Counted from the first letter of the stretch, positions 36,802-45,051 are shown. The stretch is 55,682 nucleotides of DNA from Streptomyces sp. AA1529 (GCF_000280905.1 NZ_ALAP01000084.1:1-55682); one strand, 5' to 3'. The notes: generated from the letters alone by a model not told the origin. Numbers and translations: made by a program.

Positions 36802-37506
36802 TCAGAGCGAGGTGCGCAGATCGTGCGGGTTGACGGGGGTGACCCTGCGGAGTTCGCGGATCAGTTTGGAGGCGAGCATCGAAGGCAGCCCGGGGTCGTC
36901 CTTGGGCAGCCAGATGTCGGTGTCGCCGTGGTTGAGCCGCCAGCCGTCGACGGTGAGGCGGTAGCTGACCCCGCCCACTCCCCACAGCCGGGGCGCCCTC
37001 ACCCGCAGCACGGTGAAGGCCCCGCTCTTGGGACACACGGCCATCGACAGCCGCGCGTCCTTCGCGCACAGCGGCGGCATCGCGCTCAGCGCGCCCTCCG
37101 GCCACGAGGACGGGTCCAGCTCATTGCGCCAGTCGAAGAAGAGCCACCCGTCCTTGTTGCGGTCCGCCGGGCCGCCGCAGACCTGGCACTTCATCGCGTA
37201 CATGCACTCGTACTGCCGCCCCGGATGCATCGACGCGAAGTCCGGCCGGCCGACTCCAGGCGAGTACGAGCACCGGGCCCACAGCACCCCGAACCCATCA
37301 CGATCAGAGGGAAGCTCCCGCCCCTGGTAGACCAGACTGGGAGGCTCGGGCGTGAGTGCGACGGCCAGCGCCGCCTCGATGACCGCCCTCTCGCTGTCCC
37401 ACATGGCCACGTACGGCACACGCACCGAACGCCCGGTGCGCGGGTGCTTCGCGTACCGGGGAACGCGGCCCGGTCCCAGTGCGAAGGACGCTGCGAACGG
37501 GGTCAT
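36802..37506 (-). CDS. Conserved hypothetical protein with CxxC
   Basis: 234 residues, soluble. The opening includes RVPRYAKHPRTGRSVRVPYVAMW. A YAMKCQVCGGPADRN motif (about residues 103-117) and further Cys (PPLCAKDARL, AVCPKSG) suggest a zinc-binding site. The gene starts inside the stop of the preceding gene (ATGA at 37506-37503), so it is coupled. It is typical of the streptomycete accessory clusters with RsbW-like ATPases. Function unknown. The 188 bp after it hold no clear gene. Confidence 0.72.
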   Translation of the reverse strand: MTPFAASFALGPGRVPRYAKHPRTGRSVRVPYVAMWDSERAVIEAALAVALTPEPPSLVYQGRELPSDRDGFGVLWARCSYSPGVGRPDFASMHPGRQYECMYAMKCQVCGGPADRNKDGWLFFDWRNELDPSSWPEGALSAMPPLCAKDARLSMAVCPKSGAFTVLRVRAPRLWGVGGVSYRLTVDGWRLNHGDTDIWLPKDDPGLPSMLASKLIRELRRVTPVNPHDLRTSL

Positions 37507-38066
37507 GAGGCCGTCACTCCAGTGCCTTGCCAGCCCTCTCGCTCCAGGAGCGACAGCAGGTCCAGCGTCGTCCGGGCCGTCTGCCGCGCTGCGGCCAGCG
37601 ACGGTTGGGGGGCGTCACCCGCAGCGGCTCTGACTCTGGCTCTGGCTCTGGCTCTGGCCACCATCTCCGCGACTACGATCCGCCCGGTGTCCAGCTCGGC
37701 TTCGGCAGCGTCCGCCAGAGCGTCCAGGTAGGCGTGCAGGGTGTCGGTCGTCGGCCGCAGATCGCCCCCGTTCGCGCAGTCGAAGTGCTGGCTGAGCACG
37801 TACTCGACCGTGCGGCGAACGGTCTCGGGCGTCACGGCCAGCGGCTCGTCCTGCTCTTCGGCCTGCCAGCGGCGCATCGCCTCCAGGAAGCGGCGAAGGG
37901 TCGCGTCGTCGGTCGCCTCGAACGCGACTTCGCCAAAGGCAGGGACCTCGTGATCGCACGCTTGCCCTGGCGTCCGGCGTTCCACCGGCGAGCTGTCGGG
38001 GACGTGTTCCACGGGCTCGTGTCGGCCTACGAGAGCGAAGCGGCGCGGTCGTCGGTGGCGAGCCAT
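37503..38066 (-). CDS. Conserved hypothetical protein of the ATPase cluster
   Basis: 187 residues from ATG 38066, which overlaps the stop of the ATPase gene (TGATG). The N-terminus is basic (MARHRRPRRFALVG). A helical core follows (TVEYVLSQHFDCANGGDLRPTTDTLHAYLDALADAAEAELDTG), then an Arg/Ala repeat (ARARARARVR) encoded by GCTCTG/GCTCTGG repeats. It resembles the DUF6415-type helical proteins often found in such clusters, but I am not certain. Function unknown. Confidence 0.7.
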   Translation of the reverse strand: MARHRRPRRFALVGRHEPVEHVPDSSPVERRTPGQACDHEVPAFGEVAFEATDDATLRRFLEAMRRWQAEEQDEPLAVTPETVRRTVEYVLSQHFDCANGGDLRPTTDTLHAYLDALADAAEAELDTGRIVVAEMVARARARARVRAAAGDAPQPSLAAARQTARTTLDLLSLLEREGWQGTGVTAS

Positions 38067-38488
38067 CACGTACCCGCCTCGTCCACCAAGTCCGCCCACA
38101 CGGTCTTGCCAATCGTGTGCAGGTCGGTGCCCCAGTCAACGGCGAGGGCGGAGACCAGGAGCAGCCCTCTGCCCTTCGTCTCCTCCTCGTCCGGACACCG
38201 CAGCACGGGCCGGACGCGGGACTGGTCGGTCACACGGATACGCACGCGGAACTGCGAGGGACGCTCGGCGCTGAAGACCAGGTAGCGGCCTGAGCCATGC
38301 TGTACCGCGTTCGCGACCAGCTCGGTCGCGACCAAGGTGGCCTCGTTCAGAAGCGATTCGAGGCGCCATACGCGTAGCGCCGTGGCCACCAGGTCCCGGG
38401 CAAGGCCCGCGGACTCCGGCACGGACGGAAACGTCTGGCTGTATCCGGGCGCGCCGATCGACGTCGCTCTTGCCGCCGTCATGGTCAC
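38066..38488 (-). CDS. RsbW-like ATP-binding protein (HATPase_c)
   Basis: 140 residues. GHKL fold: the N-box is NEATLVATELVANAVQHG (about residues 48-65), a DQS segment stands at the D-box, and KGRGLLLVSALAVDWG forms the ATP lid/G2 region. Such small kinases act as anti-sigma factors or Ser kinases in Streptomyces regulatory pairs. GTG 38488 follows GGAGGG. It is first of a coupled three-gene cluster and divergent from the XRE regulator. Confidence 0.88.
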   Translation of the reverse strand: MTMTAARATSIGAPGYSQTFPSVPESAGLARDLVATALRVWRLESLLNEATLVATELVANAVQHGSGRYLVFSAERPSQFRVRIRVTDQSRVRPVLRCPDEEETKGRGLLLVSALAVDWGTDLHTIGKTVWADLVDEAGT

Positions 38489-38628
38489 AGGTCGTCCCTC
38501 CGGGATCGGTCGCTCGACCAGAGCGGCCTCCCCTCATGCAGGGGGTGGTCGCGGGAGCCGGTCCGACTTTCAGGACTCCAGCCAATCGCCGGAGATCGCT
38601 GCGAGCCACGGCATCTATGCGGCAGTCT

Positions 38629-38656
38629 TGATGCACCTCTGATGCACAGGGTGCAC
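38629..38656. promoter_or_regulatory. TGCAC direct repeats between the ATPase cluster and XRE gene
   Basis: TGATGCAC occurs at 38629-38636 and 38640-38647, and GGTGCAC at 38650-38656, giving three TGCAC elements with 10-11 bp (one helical turn) spacing in the divergent promoter region. This is a good candidate operator for the adjacent XRE regulator. Confidence 0.55.
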
Positions 38657-38695
38657 AGCGGGTATAGCCCCGGTCAGGCGGGGAGGGAGAGCACC

Positions 38696-39955
38696 ATGCG
38701 GTTGTCCGAACGACGTAAAGCCATGGGCTACAGTCAGGAGAAATTCGCCCATGCGCTCGGCGTCGACCGCACAACGGTCGGCCGTTGGGAACGCGGTGAG
38801 ACCACACCCGAATGCGTCCACCGGCCGAAGATGGCCGAACTTCTGCGCTTGGACATCACCGAACTCGGCCGCGTGCTGGATCCACCACCAGCTCACCACG
38901 CGCAGCCACCAGCACAGCCCCTACCCCGTCCCGTTCACGGCCCAGGTGAATCCGACGAAATGATCCGACGCAAGTTTCTGCGCCTGCTCACGGTGACCGG
39001 AGCCCTGACCGCCCTGGGACCCGAGGCAGCCGACGACATAGCGGTAGCCGCCGAGCGCGGCTCAGCCGATGACTACCGCCGCATGAACGACCACCTCTGG
39101 CAGGTTTACCAACTGGCCCGCTCCAAGCGCTCCGTCCACGGCGTCGTCCAGGACCAGCTCGACGCGCTCGCCGACGCTCTGAAGACAGGCTCATCAAGCC
39201 GGGCCGCCACGATGTGCGAAGCCGCCGGAGACCTCTTCCAGCTCTCCGGCGAGCTGGCCTTCGACAGCAGCCGGTACACGGACGCCGCCGCGGCTTACTC
39301 TGTGGCCGCCTCAGCCAGCGACAGCGCGCACGCCTTCGACCTGTGGGCCTGCGCGCTCGTACGCCACGCCTACGTGGACATGTCCGAGAGGCAGTTCACG
39401 GAAGCCACCGAGACCCTGGACGTCGCCCGCACCATCGCCACGCGCGGCGACCCGGCCCTGTCCACCCGCTACTGGGTCGCCTCCGTCCAGGCCGAGGCCC
39501 ACGCAAACCTCGGCGACCTGAACGCCTGCCAGCGCGCACTCGACGAGGCCCAGAACGTAACCGACCTCCCCGGCCCCGTCCACAACGGCGGATGGCTCCG
39601 CTTCGACGGCTCCCGCCTCCCCGAAGAACGCGGAGCCCGCTTCGTCCAGCTCGGGCGACTCGACCTCGCGGAGAAGGCCCTCAAGAGCGCCCTCGGCTCC
39701 ACCGCGCTGGCCAAGGGGACCTCCTACCGCCGCCGAGGCTCCGTCTTGGTCGACCTCGCACTGATCGGCGCCAAACGCCACGACGCGGAACAGGCCGTCA
39801 CCCACGGCCGCGAGGCACTCCAGCTCGCGCGGCAATCGGGCTCGGGCTACATCGCCCGTAGACTCCAGACGCTACGGGACGATCTCCGCTCCTACGGCCA
39901 CGATCGCCGCGTAGCCGAACTGGCCGCCGACATCAGCAGCCTGCACGCGACGTGA
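38696..39955 (+). CDS. XRE-family regulator with TPR-like C-terminus
   Basis: 419 residues. The N-terminal helix-turn-helix (residues 1-60) is MRLSERRKAMGYSQEKFAHALGVDRTTVGRWERGE. A Pro/His linker follows, then RRKFLRLLTVTGALTALG (a TAT-like or hydrophobic patch common in this family). The helical repeat domain (about 150-410) contains AAAYSVAASASDSAHAFDLWACALVRHAY. ATG 38696 has GGGAGGGAGA. It is divergent from the ATPase cluster and is followed 14 bp downstream by the 121-aa gene. Confidence 0.9.
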   Translation: MRLSERRKAMGYSQEKFAHALGVDRTTVGRWERGETTPECVHRPKMAELLRLDITELGRVLDPPPAHHAQPPAQPLPRPVHGPGESDEMIRRKFLRLLTVTGALTALGPEAADDIAVAAERGSADDYRRMNDHLWQVYQLARSKRSVHGVVQDQLDALADALKTGSSSRAATMCEAAGDLFQLSGELAFDSSRYTDAAAAYSVAASASDSAHAFDLWACALVRHAYVDMSERQFTEATETLDVARTIATRGDPALSTRYWVASVQAEAHANLGDLNACQRALDEAQNVTDLPGPVHNGGWLRFDGSRLPEERGARFVQLGRLDLAEKALKSALGSTALAKGTSYRRRGSVLVDLALIGAKRHDAEQAVTHGREALQLARQSGSGYIARRLQTLRDDLRSYGHDRRVAELAADISSLHAT

Positions 39956-39969
39956 GGAGAGGGGTAGGC

Positions 39970-40335
39970 ATGACGGACACCGAAGGCGCCCGCCTGTTCC
40001 GGGAGACCTGGATCGCGGGAGTCAACAAGCACTACCCGGGCGAACCCAAAGCCAGCTACGTCACGCCCTGGGAAGACACCCCCGGCTGGGAACGCGAAGC
40101 CGCCGGAGCCGTCTACCAGCAGGTGCGCCACTTCCTCGACCTGAGCGGCGGCAACGCCAAGCGCCTCACCCGTGAACAGAAGGGCCGCTTCGTCGCCACC
40201 TGCTGGACGGCCCAGATGTACAAGCACTTCGGCGACCCCAAGCCCGCCTACGTCGCCGACTGGCCCGACCTCCCGGACTGGCAGCAGGAAACCGACTCCG
40301 ACATCTTCGAAGCCATCGAGGCTATCGCCCATTAG
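39970..40335 (+). CDS. Small conserved hypothetical protein
   Basis: 121 residues, acidic. It opens MTDTEGARLFRETWIAGVNKHYPGEPKASYVTPWEDTPGWEREAA. A second, similar block (QMYKHFGDPKPAYVADWPDLPDWQQE) is an internal repeat of the form YPG/GDPKxxYVxxWxDxPxW. The ATG follows GAGGAGAGGGG. It is cotranscribed with the XRE gene. The family is common in streptomycete accessory DNA; function unknown. Confidence 0.75.
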   Translation: MTDTEGARLFRETWIAGVNKHYPGEPKASYVTPWEDTPGWEREAAGAVYQQVRHFLDLSGGNAKRLTREQKGRFVATCWTAQMYKHFGDPKPAYVADWPDLPDWQQETDSDIFEAIEAIAH

Positions 40336-40412
40336 CTGGAAGCTCAGCGACAGGAGCTAGTCCCCCTATACCGGAGCGGCGGTCTCGTCATAGCGAACTA
40401 GGGGGCGGTTTC

Positions 40413-41456
40413 TCAGCCTCCGAAAACGGCGTTGAGTGCTTGGTTCCCATGCTGAATCGTGGCGCCGAGGCCAGCAGATGCCGCACCGATCTGTGTGAGC
40501 CCGTTCATGACGGCGTCGAAGGCAGCGCGCACGCGCCCAGGCTGTGGGGTCTCGCTGCTAGCTTCATCGCAGAGGACTTCGGCGTCGTGTATGAGCTCAG
40601 CTTGCTGTGCGGGTTCCATACCGAAGGTGGGGGCGAACTGCTTGACCATTTCGGCGAACTCGCGCATGGCGGCGGGGTCGAAGGTGTTGTTGTGGTTGTG
40701 TTGTTCAACCTTGCCCTGCGACCCGGCGACCACGTTTGTTCCGGTGATGCTGTAGTAGTCGCCGGGGCGCGTCCGGTTGAGATAGTCACTCACGGTTGCT
40801 CCTGACAAGACGCAGTCGATGCCATCGATGGTAATGGCGAAAGTCCGAGGATCGGTGGTGGCCTCTTCAACCAGGCCGGAGTGGACGAGACGCGCCAAGG
40901 CGTAGCGCACCTCGGTGTCTGACAGTGTGGCTCCGGCAAAGTAGGACGCCTCAGTCTCCAGGAAGGGCGCCGGGTCGGCGGGCTGCTGATCATGGGCGGT
41001 CGCATAGAGCCAGCGCAAGAATGCGTCGGTGACATAGCGGTGCCGGGCAGCGGGCTCCCCACGCAACTGCGCGAGCCGCCTCAGTTCGACCCGTCCGTCC
41101 GCGCTGATCTGGCAGAACTGGCCCTCACCAAGGGTACGGTGAATGTCGATCAAGCCATCCCGTTCCAGGGCTTCGGCGAGAACGCTGACCTCTTCCGGCG
41201 GCACTCCGGTCTCCTCAGAGTATTCGCCCTGATCCCCGCGGTAGCCGATGGGTTTCTCACCTAGCCAAATGAGGAACCGGACCATCTGCGGATCTTGCTC
41301 AATTCCCACACCCGTGATCCCGTAAGCAGTGGTGAACCCCTTCCCCAGAATCGGCGGCATAGTGACCGGATACTTGGCAAAGGCACGCTCGTACGCCTTG
41401 TTGATCGCCTTCACATGCTTCTCGATCGCTCGATGATCGATATCGTTCTTGGCCAC
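40413..41456 (-). CDS. Uncharacterised accessory protein, winged-helix-like plus C-terminal helical domain
   Basis: 347 residues from GTG 41456 (GGGAGGGGACGAG upstream). Residues about 70-125 read like a winged helix (EETGVPPEEVSVLAEALERDGLIDIHRTLGEGQFCQISADGRVEL). Residues 165-210 repeat the theme (LSDTEVRYALARLVHSGLVEEAT). The segment GTNVVAGSQGKVEQHNHNNTFD introduces a C-terminal helical domain (MREFAEMVKQFAPTFG...), ending AGLGATIQHGNQALNAVFGG. Codon GC is well below neighbours. I do not recognise a family; the Gly/Asn/His-rich hinge followed by a helical domain recalls effector-associated modules in conflict systems. This is inference. Confidence 0.7.
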   Translation of the reverse strand: MAKNDIDHRAIEKHVKAINKAYERAFAKYPVTMPPILGKGFTTAYGITGVGIEQDPQMVRFLIWLGEKPIGYRGDQGEYSEETGVPPEEVSVLAEALERDGLIDIHRTLGEGQFCQISADGRVELRRLAQLRGEPAARHRYVTDAFLRWLYATAHDQQPADPAPFLETEASYFAGATLSDTEVRYALARLVHSGLVEEATTDPRTFAITIDGIDCVLSGATVSDYLNRTRPGDYYSITGTNVVAGSQGKVEQHNHNNTFDPAAMREFAEMVKQFAPTFGMEPAQQAELIHDAEVLCDEASSETPQPGRVRAAFDAVMNGLTQIGAASAGLGATIQHGNQALNAVFGG

Positions 41457-41556
41457 CTCGTCCCCTCCCGTAGCCCTGCGGCCCACAGCATGCTGCTGGG
41501 CACTGACAGGAAAGCCGCCTCCCGAGTCAGATAAGCGGAAAGACCGACGCGGCACA

Positions 41557-41853
41557 GTGGCGCTCCAGCTAGCGGCGACATGCGAATGGGGGCCCGGACT
41601 GCCGCCAAGCGTGGTGGAGGTCCCAACCGGGCTGTTCGAGCATCTATCCGAGGACGCTCTCCCGGCCGGGGAGTTCAAGCGGCTGGAAGAGCCCCTCATG
41701 ATCCTGACGCCGACGGGCGCGTACGCGGCCCAAGGGGCGGAGGTGGTCGACGCCGAAGCCCTGGAGCAGATGGAGATCCCCGACTACGAGACCGTGGTCG
41801 AGGTCCCCCAAGACCGTGATCACCGCCCTACTGGAGGAACCGCGTGGAGCTGA
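41557..41853 (+). CDS. Small hypothetical protein upstream of DUF6879 gene
   Basis: 98 residues if GTG 41557 is used; GTG 41611 is another option. The sequence is acidic (FEHLSEDALPAGEFKRLEEPLMILTPTGAYAAQGAEVVDAEALEQM). It ends overlapping the GTG start of the DUF6879 gene, an arrangement that suggests coupling. No family recognised and no good ribosome site. It may be a remnant of the regulator that usually precedes DUF6879 genes. Confidence 0.45.
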   Translation: MALQLAATCEWGPGLPPSVVEVPTGLFEHLSEDALPAGEFKRLEEPLMILTPTGAYAAQGAEVVDAEALEQMEIPDYETVVEVPQDRDHRPTGGTAWS

Positions 41854-42365
41854 TCACCGGCGTCGAACGCAACCTGCTCATTGAGACCTGTGAGCACGAC
41901 GCGTTCCACCTGGAACTGCGGGACGACTACTCGGTGCCCGACGAGGACGGACCGTTCGAAAGCTGGCTGCGCGACGAGCCGGTGGACTACGCGTTCATGA
42001 AGCCGTGGACGCGGATGGTCAAGCGGCTGTCGGGCGAGGGGAAGGTCGTTCGACGCGTCCGCGTCGTCTCCCACCCTCACACGCCGTACATCCGGTGGGA
42101 GCACCGCACCACTCCCCGCAACCTGGAGGCCGGCGAGGAGATCCGCTGGCTGCCCCGCCACACCGTTCCCGGCGATCTGGACTTCCCGTTCGGCGGGAAG
42201 GACTGGTGGCTCATAGACGACCGCCTCCTGGCCGTCGGCCACACCGATGCCGGGCGGGTGACGGGACACGAGATCATCGATGATCCCAAGGGCATCGCTG
42301 AGGCCGTCGCGCTCCGCGATGCCCTGTGGTCCCTCGCCATTCCGCACAGCGAGTACCGGCCTTGA
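41844..42365 (+). CDS. DUF6879 family protein
   Basis: 173 residues. Conserved features: FHLELRDDYSVPDEDGPFESW, VRRVRVVSHPHTPYIRWEH, NLEAGEEIRWLPRHTVPGDL and DFPFGGKDWWLIDDR. The family is widespread in Streptomyces, generally as a partner of an XRE/DUF5753 regulator, and its biochemical role is unknown. GTG 41844 follows CTGGAGGAACCGC. Last gene of the accessory stretch; a terminator follows. Confidence 0.85.
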   Translation: MELITGVERNLLIETCEHDAFHLELRDDYSVPDEDGPFESWLRDEPVDYAFMKPWTRMVKRLSGEGKVVRRVRVVSHPHTPYIRWEHRTTPRNLEAGEEIRWLPRHTVPGDLDFPFGGKDWWLIDDRLLAVGHTDAGRVTGHEIIDDPKGIAEAVALRDALWSLAIPHSEYRP

Positions 42366-42404
42366 CATCCATGATGCGGGCCGACGGTGGCCGAGCCGAC
42401 GACA

Positions 42405-42437
42405 AGGGCCGCCATCCCGGCCAGGGATGGCGGCCCT
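42405..42437 (+). terminator. Strong terminator at the end of the accessory stretch
   Basis: Perfect 14-bp stem AGGGCCGCCATCCC/GGGATGGCGGCCCT with a 5-nt loop, 40 nt after the DUF6879 stop. It probably also serves convergent glnA transcription. Confidence 0.85.
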
Positions 42438-42474
42438 CACATCTGCCCTGACGTCACGTCAGAGAATCAACCGG

Positions 42475-42495
42475 CCGGTGCACACCCGGTGCACA
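42475..42495. repeat. CCGGTGCACA direct repeat
   Basis: Two identical 10-mers (42475-42484 and 42486-42495) are spaced one helical turn apart, sharing the GGTGCACA core with the repeats in front of the XRE gene at 38650. No gene start is near; it lies between convergent DUF6879 and glnA. Confidence 0.5.
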
Positions 42496-42598
42496 AGAGC
42501 CCGGGAATCAGCCGGGACCAATGAGAAACAGAAAGCACTGTTCCCGCAGGTCGCAGCAGATTTCCAGGGCCCCGGCCCAGGTAGCCCGACCCCGCTCC

Positions 42599-44014
42599 TC
42601 AGAGGTCGAAGTACAGCTCGAACTCGTGCGGGTGGGGGCGGAGCTGCATGGGGGCGATTTCGTTGGTGCGCTTGTAGTCGATCCAGGTCTCGATCAGGTC
42701 GGCGGTGAAGACGCCGCCGGCCTGGAGGTACTCGTTGTCGGCCTCCAGGGCGTCCAGGACGGCCGGGAGCGAGGTGGGGACCTGGGCGACGTCGGCGTGC
42801 TCCTCGGGGGCGAGCTCGTAGAGGTCCTTGTCGATCGGCTCGGCGGGCTCGATCTTGTTCTTGATGCCGTCCAGGCCGGCCAGCATCAGCGCGGAGAAGG
42901 CCAGGTACGGGTTGGACGAGGGGTCCGGGGCGCGGAACTCGACGCGCTTGGCCTTGGGGTTGGACCCGGTGATCGGGATCCGCATCGCGGCCGAGCGGTT
43001 GCGCTGCGAGTAGACGAGGTTGACCGGGGCCTCGAAGCCGGGGACCAGGCGGTGGTATGAGTTCACCGTCGGGTTGGTGAAGGCCAGCAGCGAGGGGGCG
43101 TGGCGCAGGATGCCGCCGATGTAGTAGCGGGCGGTGTCCGAGAGGCCCGCGTAGCCCTGCTCGTCGTAGAAGAGGGGGTCGCCGCCCGACCACAGGGACT
43201 GGTGGACGTGCATGCCGGAGCCGTTGTCGCCGAAGATCGGCTTGGGCATGAAGGTGGCGGTCTTGCCGTTGCGCCAGGCGGTGTTCTTGACGATGTACTT
43301 GAACAGCATCAGGTCGTCCGCCGCGGCCAGCAGCGTGTTGAACTTGTAGTTGATCTCCGCCTGGCCCGCGGTGCCCACCTCGTGGTGCTGGCGCTCGACC
43401 TGGAGTCCGGCGCGGGTCAGTTCGAGGGAGATCTCGGCGCGGAGGTCGGCGAAGTGGTCGACGGGCGGGGCCGGGAAGTAGCCGCCCTTGTAGCGGACCT
43501 TGTAGCCGCGGTTGCCGCCGTCCTCGAGAGCGCCGGTGTTCCAGGCTCCCGCCTCGGAGTCGATCTCGTAGAAGGAGCGGTTCGCGGTGGTCTCGAAGCG
43601 GGCGCTGTCGAACACGTAGAACTCCGCCTCCGGGCCGAAGAACGCCGTGTCGGCGATCCCGGAGGAGGCGAGGTACGCCTCGGCCTTCTTGGCCACGTTC
43701 CGCGGGTCACGGCTGTACTGCTCGCCGGTGATCGGGTCGTGGATGAAGAAGTTGATGTTGAGGTGCTTCTCGGAGCGGAACGGGTCCATCCGCGCGGTGG
43801 ACAGGTCCGGGACCAGTGCCATGTCGGACTCGTGGATGGCCTGGAATCCGCGGATCGAGGAGCCGTCGAACATCAGGCTCTCGGCCGGGTCGAAGGACTC
43901 CGCGGGCACGGCGAAGTGCTGCATGACGCCGGGCAGGTCGCAGAACCGGACGTCGATGAATTTGACGTCGTTGTCCGCGATGTACTTCTTGGCCTCGTCG
44001 GCGTTCTGGAACAT
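42599..44014 (-). CDS. glnA: Glutamine synthetase type I
   Basis: 471 residues, GS-I-beta. It starts MFQNADEAKKYIADNDVKFIDVRFCDLPG behind AGGAGGATGG; the longer open frame to 44155 is rejected because the family begins here. Active-site segments are EAEFYVFD, VGTAGQAEINYKF, GSGMHVHQSLW and NRSAAMRIP. The adenylylation site is the Tyr in KDLYELAPEE (about residue 397), so activity is likely controlled by GlnE. It condenses glutamate, ammonia and ATP. Transcription should respond to GlnR through the double box at 44114-44151. Confidence 0.97.
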   Translation of the reverse strand: MFQNADEAKKYIADNDVKFIDVRFCDLPGVMQHFAVPAESFDPAESLMFDGSSIRGFQAIHESDMALVPDLSTARMDPFRSEKHLNINFFIHDPITGEQYSRDPRNVAKKAEAYLASSGIADTAFFGPEAEFYVFDSARFETTANRSFYEIDSEAGAWNTGALEDGGNRGYKVRYKGGYFPAPPVDHFADLRAEISLELTRAGLQVERQHHEVGTAGQAEINYKFNTLLAAADDLMLFKYIVKNTAWRNGKTATFMPKPIFGDNGSGMHVHQSLWSGGDPLFYDEQGYAGLSDTARYYIGGILRHAPSLLAFTNPTVNSYHRLVPGFEAPVNLVYSQRNRSAAMRIPITGSNPKAKRVEFRAPDPSSNPYLAFSALMLAGLDGIKNKIEPAEPIDKDLYELAPEEHADVAQVPTSLPAVLDALEADNEYLQAGGVFTADLIETWIDYKRTNEIAPMQLRPHPHEFELYFDL

Positions 44015-44113
44015 CCATCCTCCTAGTCCCGCCGCGTCGGGACGGGCTTGCTCCGGCTCCGGGTGCGGGCACAAGGGCTCCGCACGCCTGGTGGCCGACA
44101 TTAGGCAGGGGCC

Positions 44114-44151
44114 ATTTCTCCAGCATGACTCAACTGTTTCGCTGATGTTAA
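44114..44151 (-). promoter_or_regulatory. Double GlnR box upstream of glnA
   Basis: Read on the minus strand: TTAAC-n6-GAAAC-n6-GTCAT-n6-GAAAT, the a1-b1-a2-b2 arrangement with exact 6-bp spacings known for GlnR (gTnAC-n6-GaAAC consensus). It lies 100-137 bp upstream of the glnA ATG, the usual place for nitrogen control in Streptomyces. Confidence 0.85.
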
Positions 44152-44323
44152 CCACCAGGCGGGGCCGGTATCGGTTAACCGTGCGGAGTGCGACTGTTAC
44201 GTTCGGTTTGCGCGGGTCTTGCGAACCGTTTGCCGGGGAGGCGCCCAGGGAGGCGTTCGACGCCAGGTGGTGGGCGCGCGGAGCCGTCCCCTCGGGGGCT
44301 CCGGGGCGGGCACCGGCAGAGAT

Positions 44324-44355
44324 GTACGCCGTACGGTGATCATCCTACGGCGTAC
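44324..44355. promoter_or_regulatory. Long palindrome between glnA and the RDD gene
   Basis: Arms GTACGCCGTA (44324-44333) and TACGGCGTAC (44346-44355) are perfectly complementary, and the 12-bp centre is itself near-palindromic around TGATCA. It lies 113 bp before the RDD gene start and about 170 bp beyond the GlnR box. It is more likely an operator or bidirectional hairpin than a coding feature. The remainder of the 453-bp gap has no gene. Confidence 0.6.
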
Positions 44356-44467
44356 GAGCTGTCGCCGCCCGCCCGCCCGGGTTCGTCGCCCTGTCCTCCG
44401 GTCGCCCGGCGGGCCGGTCGCCGGACGGGGCCGGTCCGCCGGGAAGGCGGCGCGATACCGTTGCCGA

Positions 44468-44938
44468 GTGGACAACAGGGAAGCAATCGGGTCATGGCTG
44501 TCCGGACCGCGGGCCGCCGCGGAGGAGATGGGCGCCGATTTCGGCTACCGCGGCAAGCAGCTCGGGCTCCCCGCCGAGGGCCCCGGCTCGATCGCGCCGG
44601 TCGGCCGGAGGATCGGTGCGCTCTTCATCGACTGGGCACTCGCGGCCCTCATCGCGTTCGGGCTGCTCGCGGGACGCCGCCTGGAGGCCACCAACAACTG
44701 GACGCTGCTCGTCTTCCTCGTCATGAGCCTGCTGACCGTCGGCACGGTCGGCGCCACCCCCGGGAAACGGCTGCTGGGGCTGCGTGTGGTCGCGCTGGAC
44801 GGACTGGAGAGGCTGCCGGTGTGGCGGGCCGCGGTACGTACAGTCCTGCTCTGCCTCGCCGTGCCGGCACTCGTCTGGGACCGCGACAACCGCGGACTGC
44901 ACGACCGCCTCTCGGGCTCGGTCCAGGTACGGGCCTGA
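44468..44938 (+). CDS. RDD family membrane protein
   Basis: 156 residues. After a soluble N-terminus (MGADFGYRGKQLGLPAEGPGS) the RDD domain begins with RRIGALFIDWALAALIAFGLLAG (the R-x4-D pattern). A second helix (NNWTLLVFLVMSLLTVG) and TPGKRLLGLRVV follow, and the third helix region ends with RDNRGLHDRLSGS. GTG 44468 lacks a ribosome site. A GATACCGT stretch just upstream suggests a leaderless start. Divergent from glnA, conserved neighbour in Streptomyces. Function unknown. Confidence 0.88.
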   Translation: MDNREAIGSWLSGPRAAAEEMGADFGYRGKQLGLPAEGPGSIAPVGRRIGALFIDWALAALIAFGLLAGRRLEATNNWTLLVFLVMSLLTVGTVGATPGKRLLGLRVVALDGLERLPVWRAAVRTVLLCLAVPALVWDRDNRGLHDRLSGSVQVRA

Positions 44939-45051
44939 ACCGTTCGCGCCCCTCCCGCTCCGGACATGAGGACCGCGCGCCCGGCATGCGGACCGCGCCC
45001 CTCCCGTCTCCTCGTCGCAGCGGGCAGGAGAACTCGCCGCAGCGGACATGA

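Noticed and set aside
44015..44155. N-terminal extension of glnA to 44155
   Set aside because: It would cover the GlnR box, lacks a ribosome site, and glutamine synthetase I begins at the AGGAGG-preceded ATG 44014.
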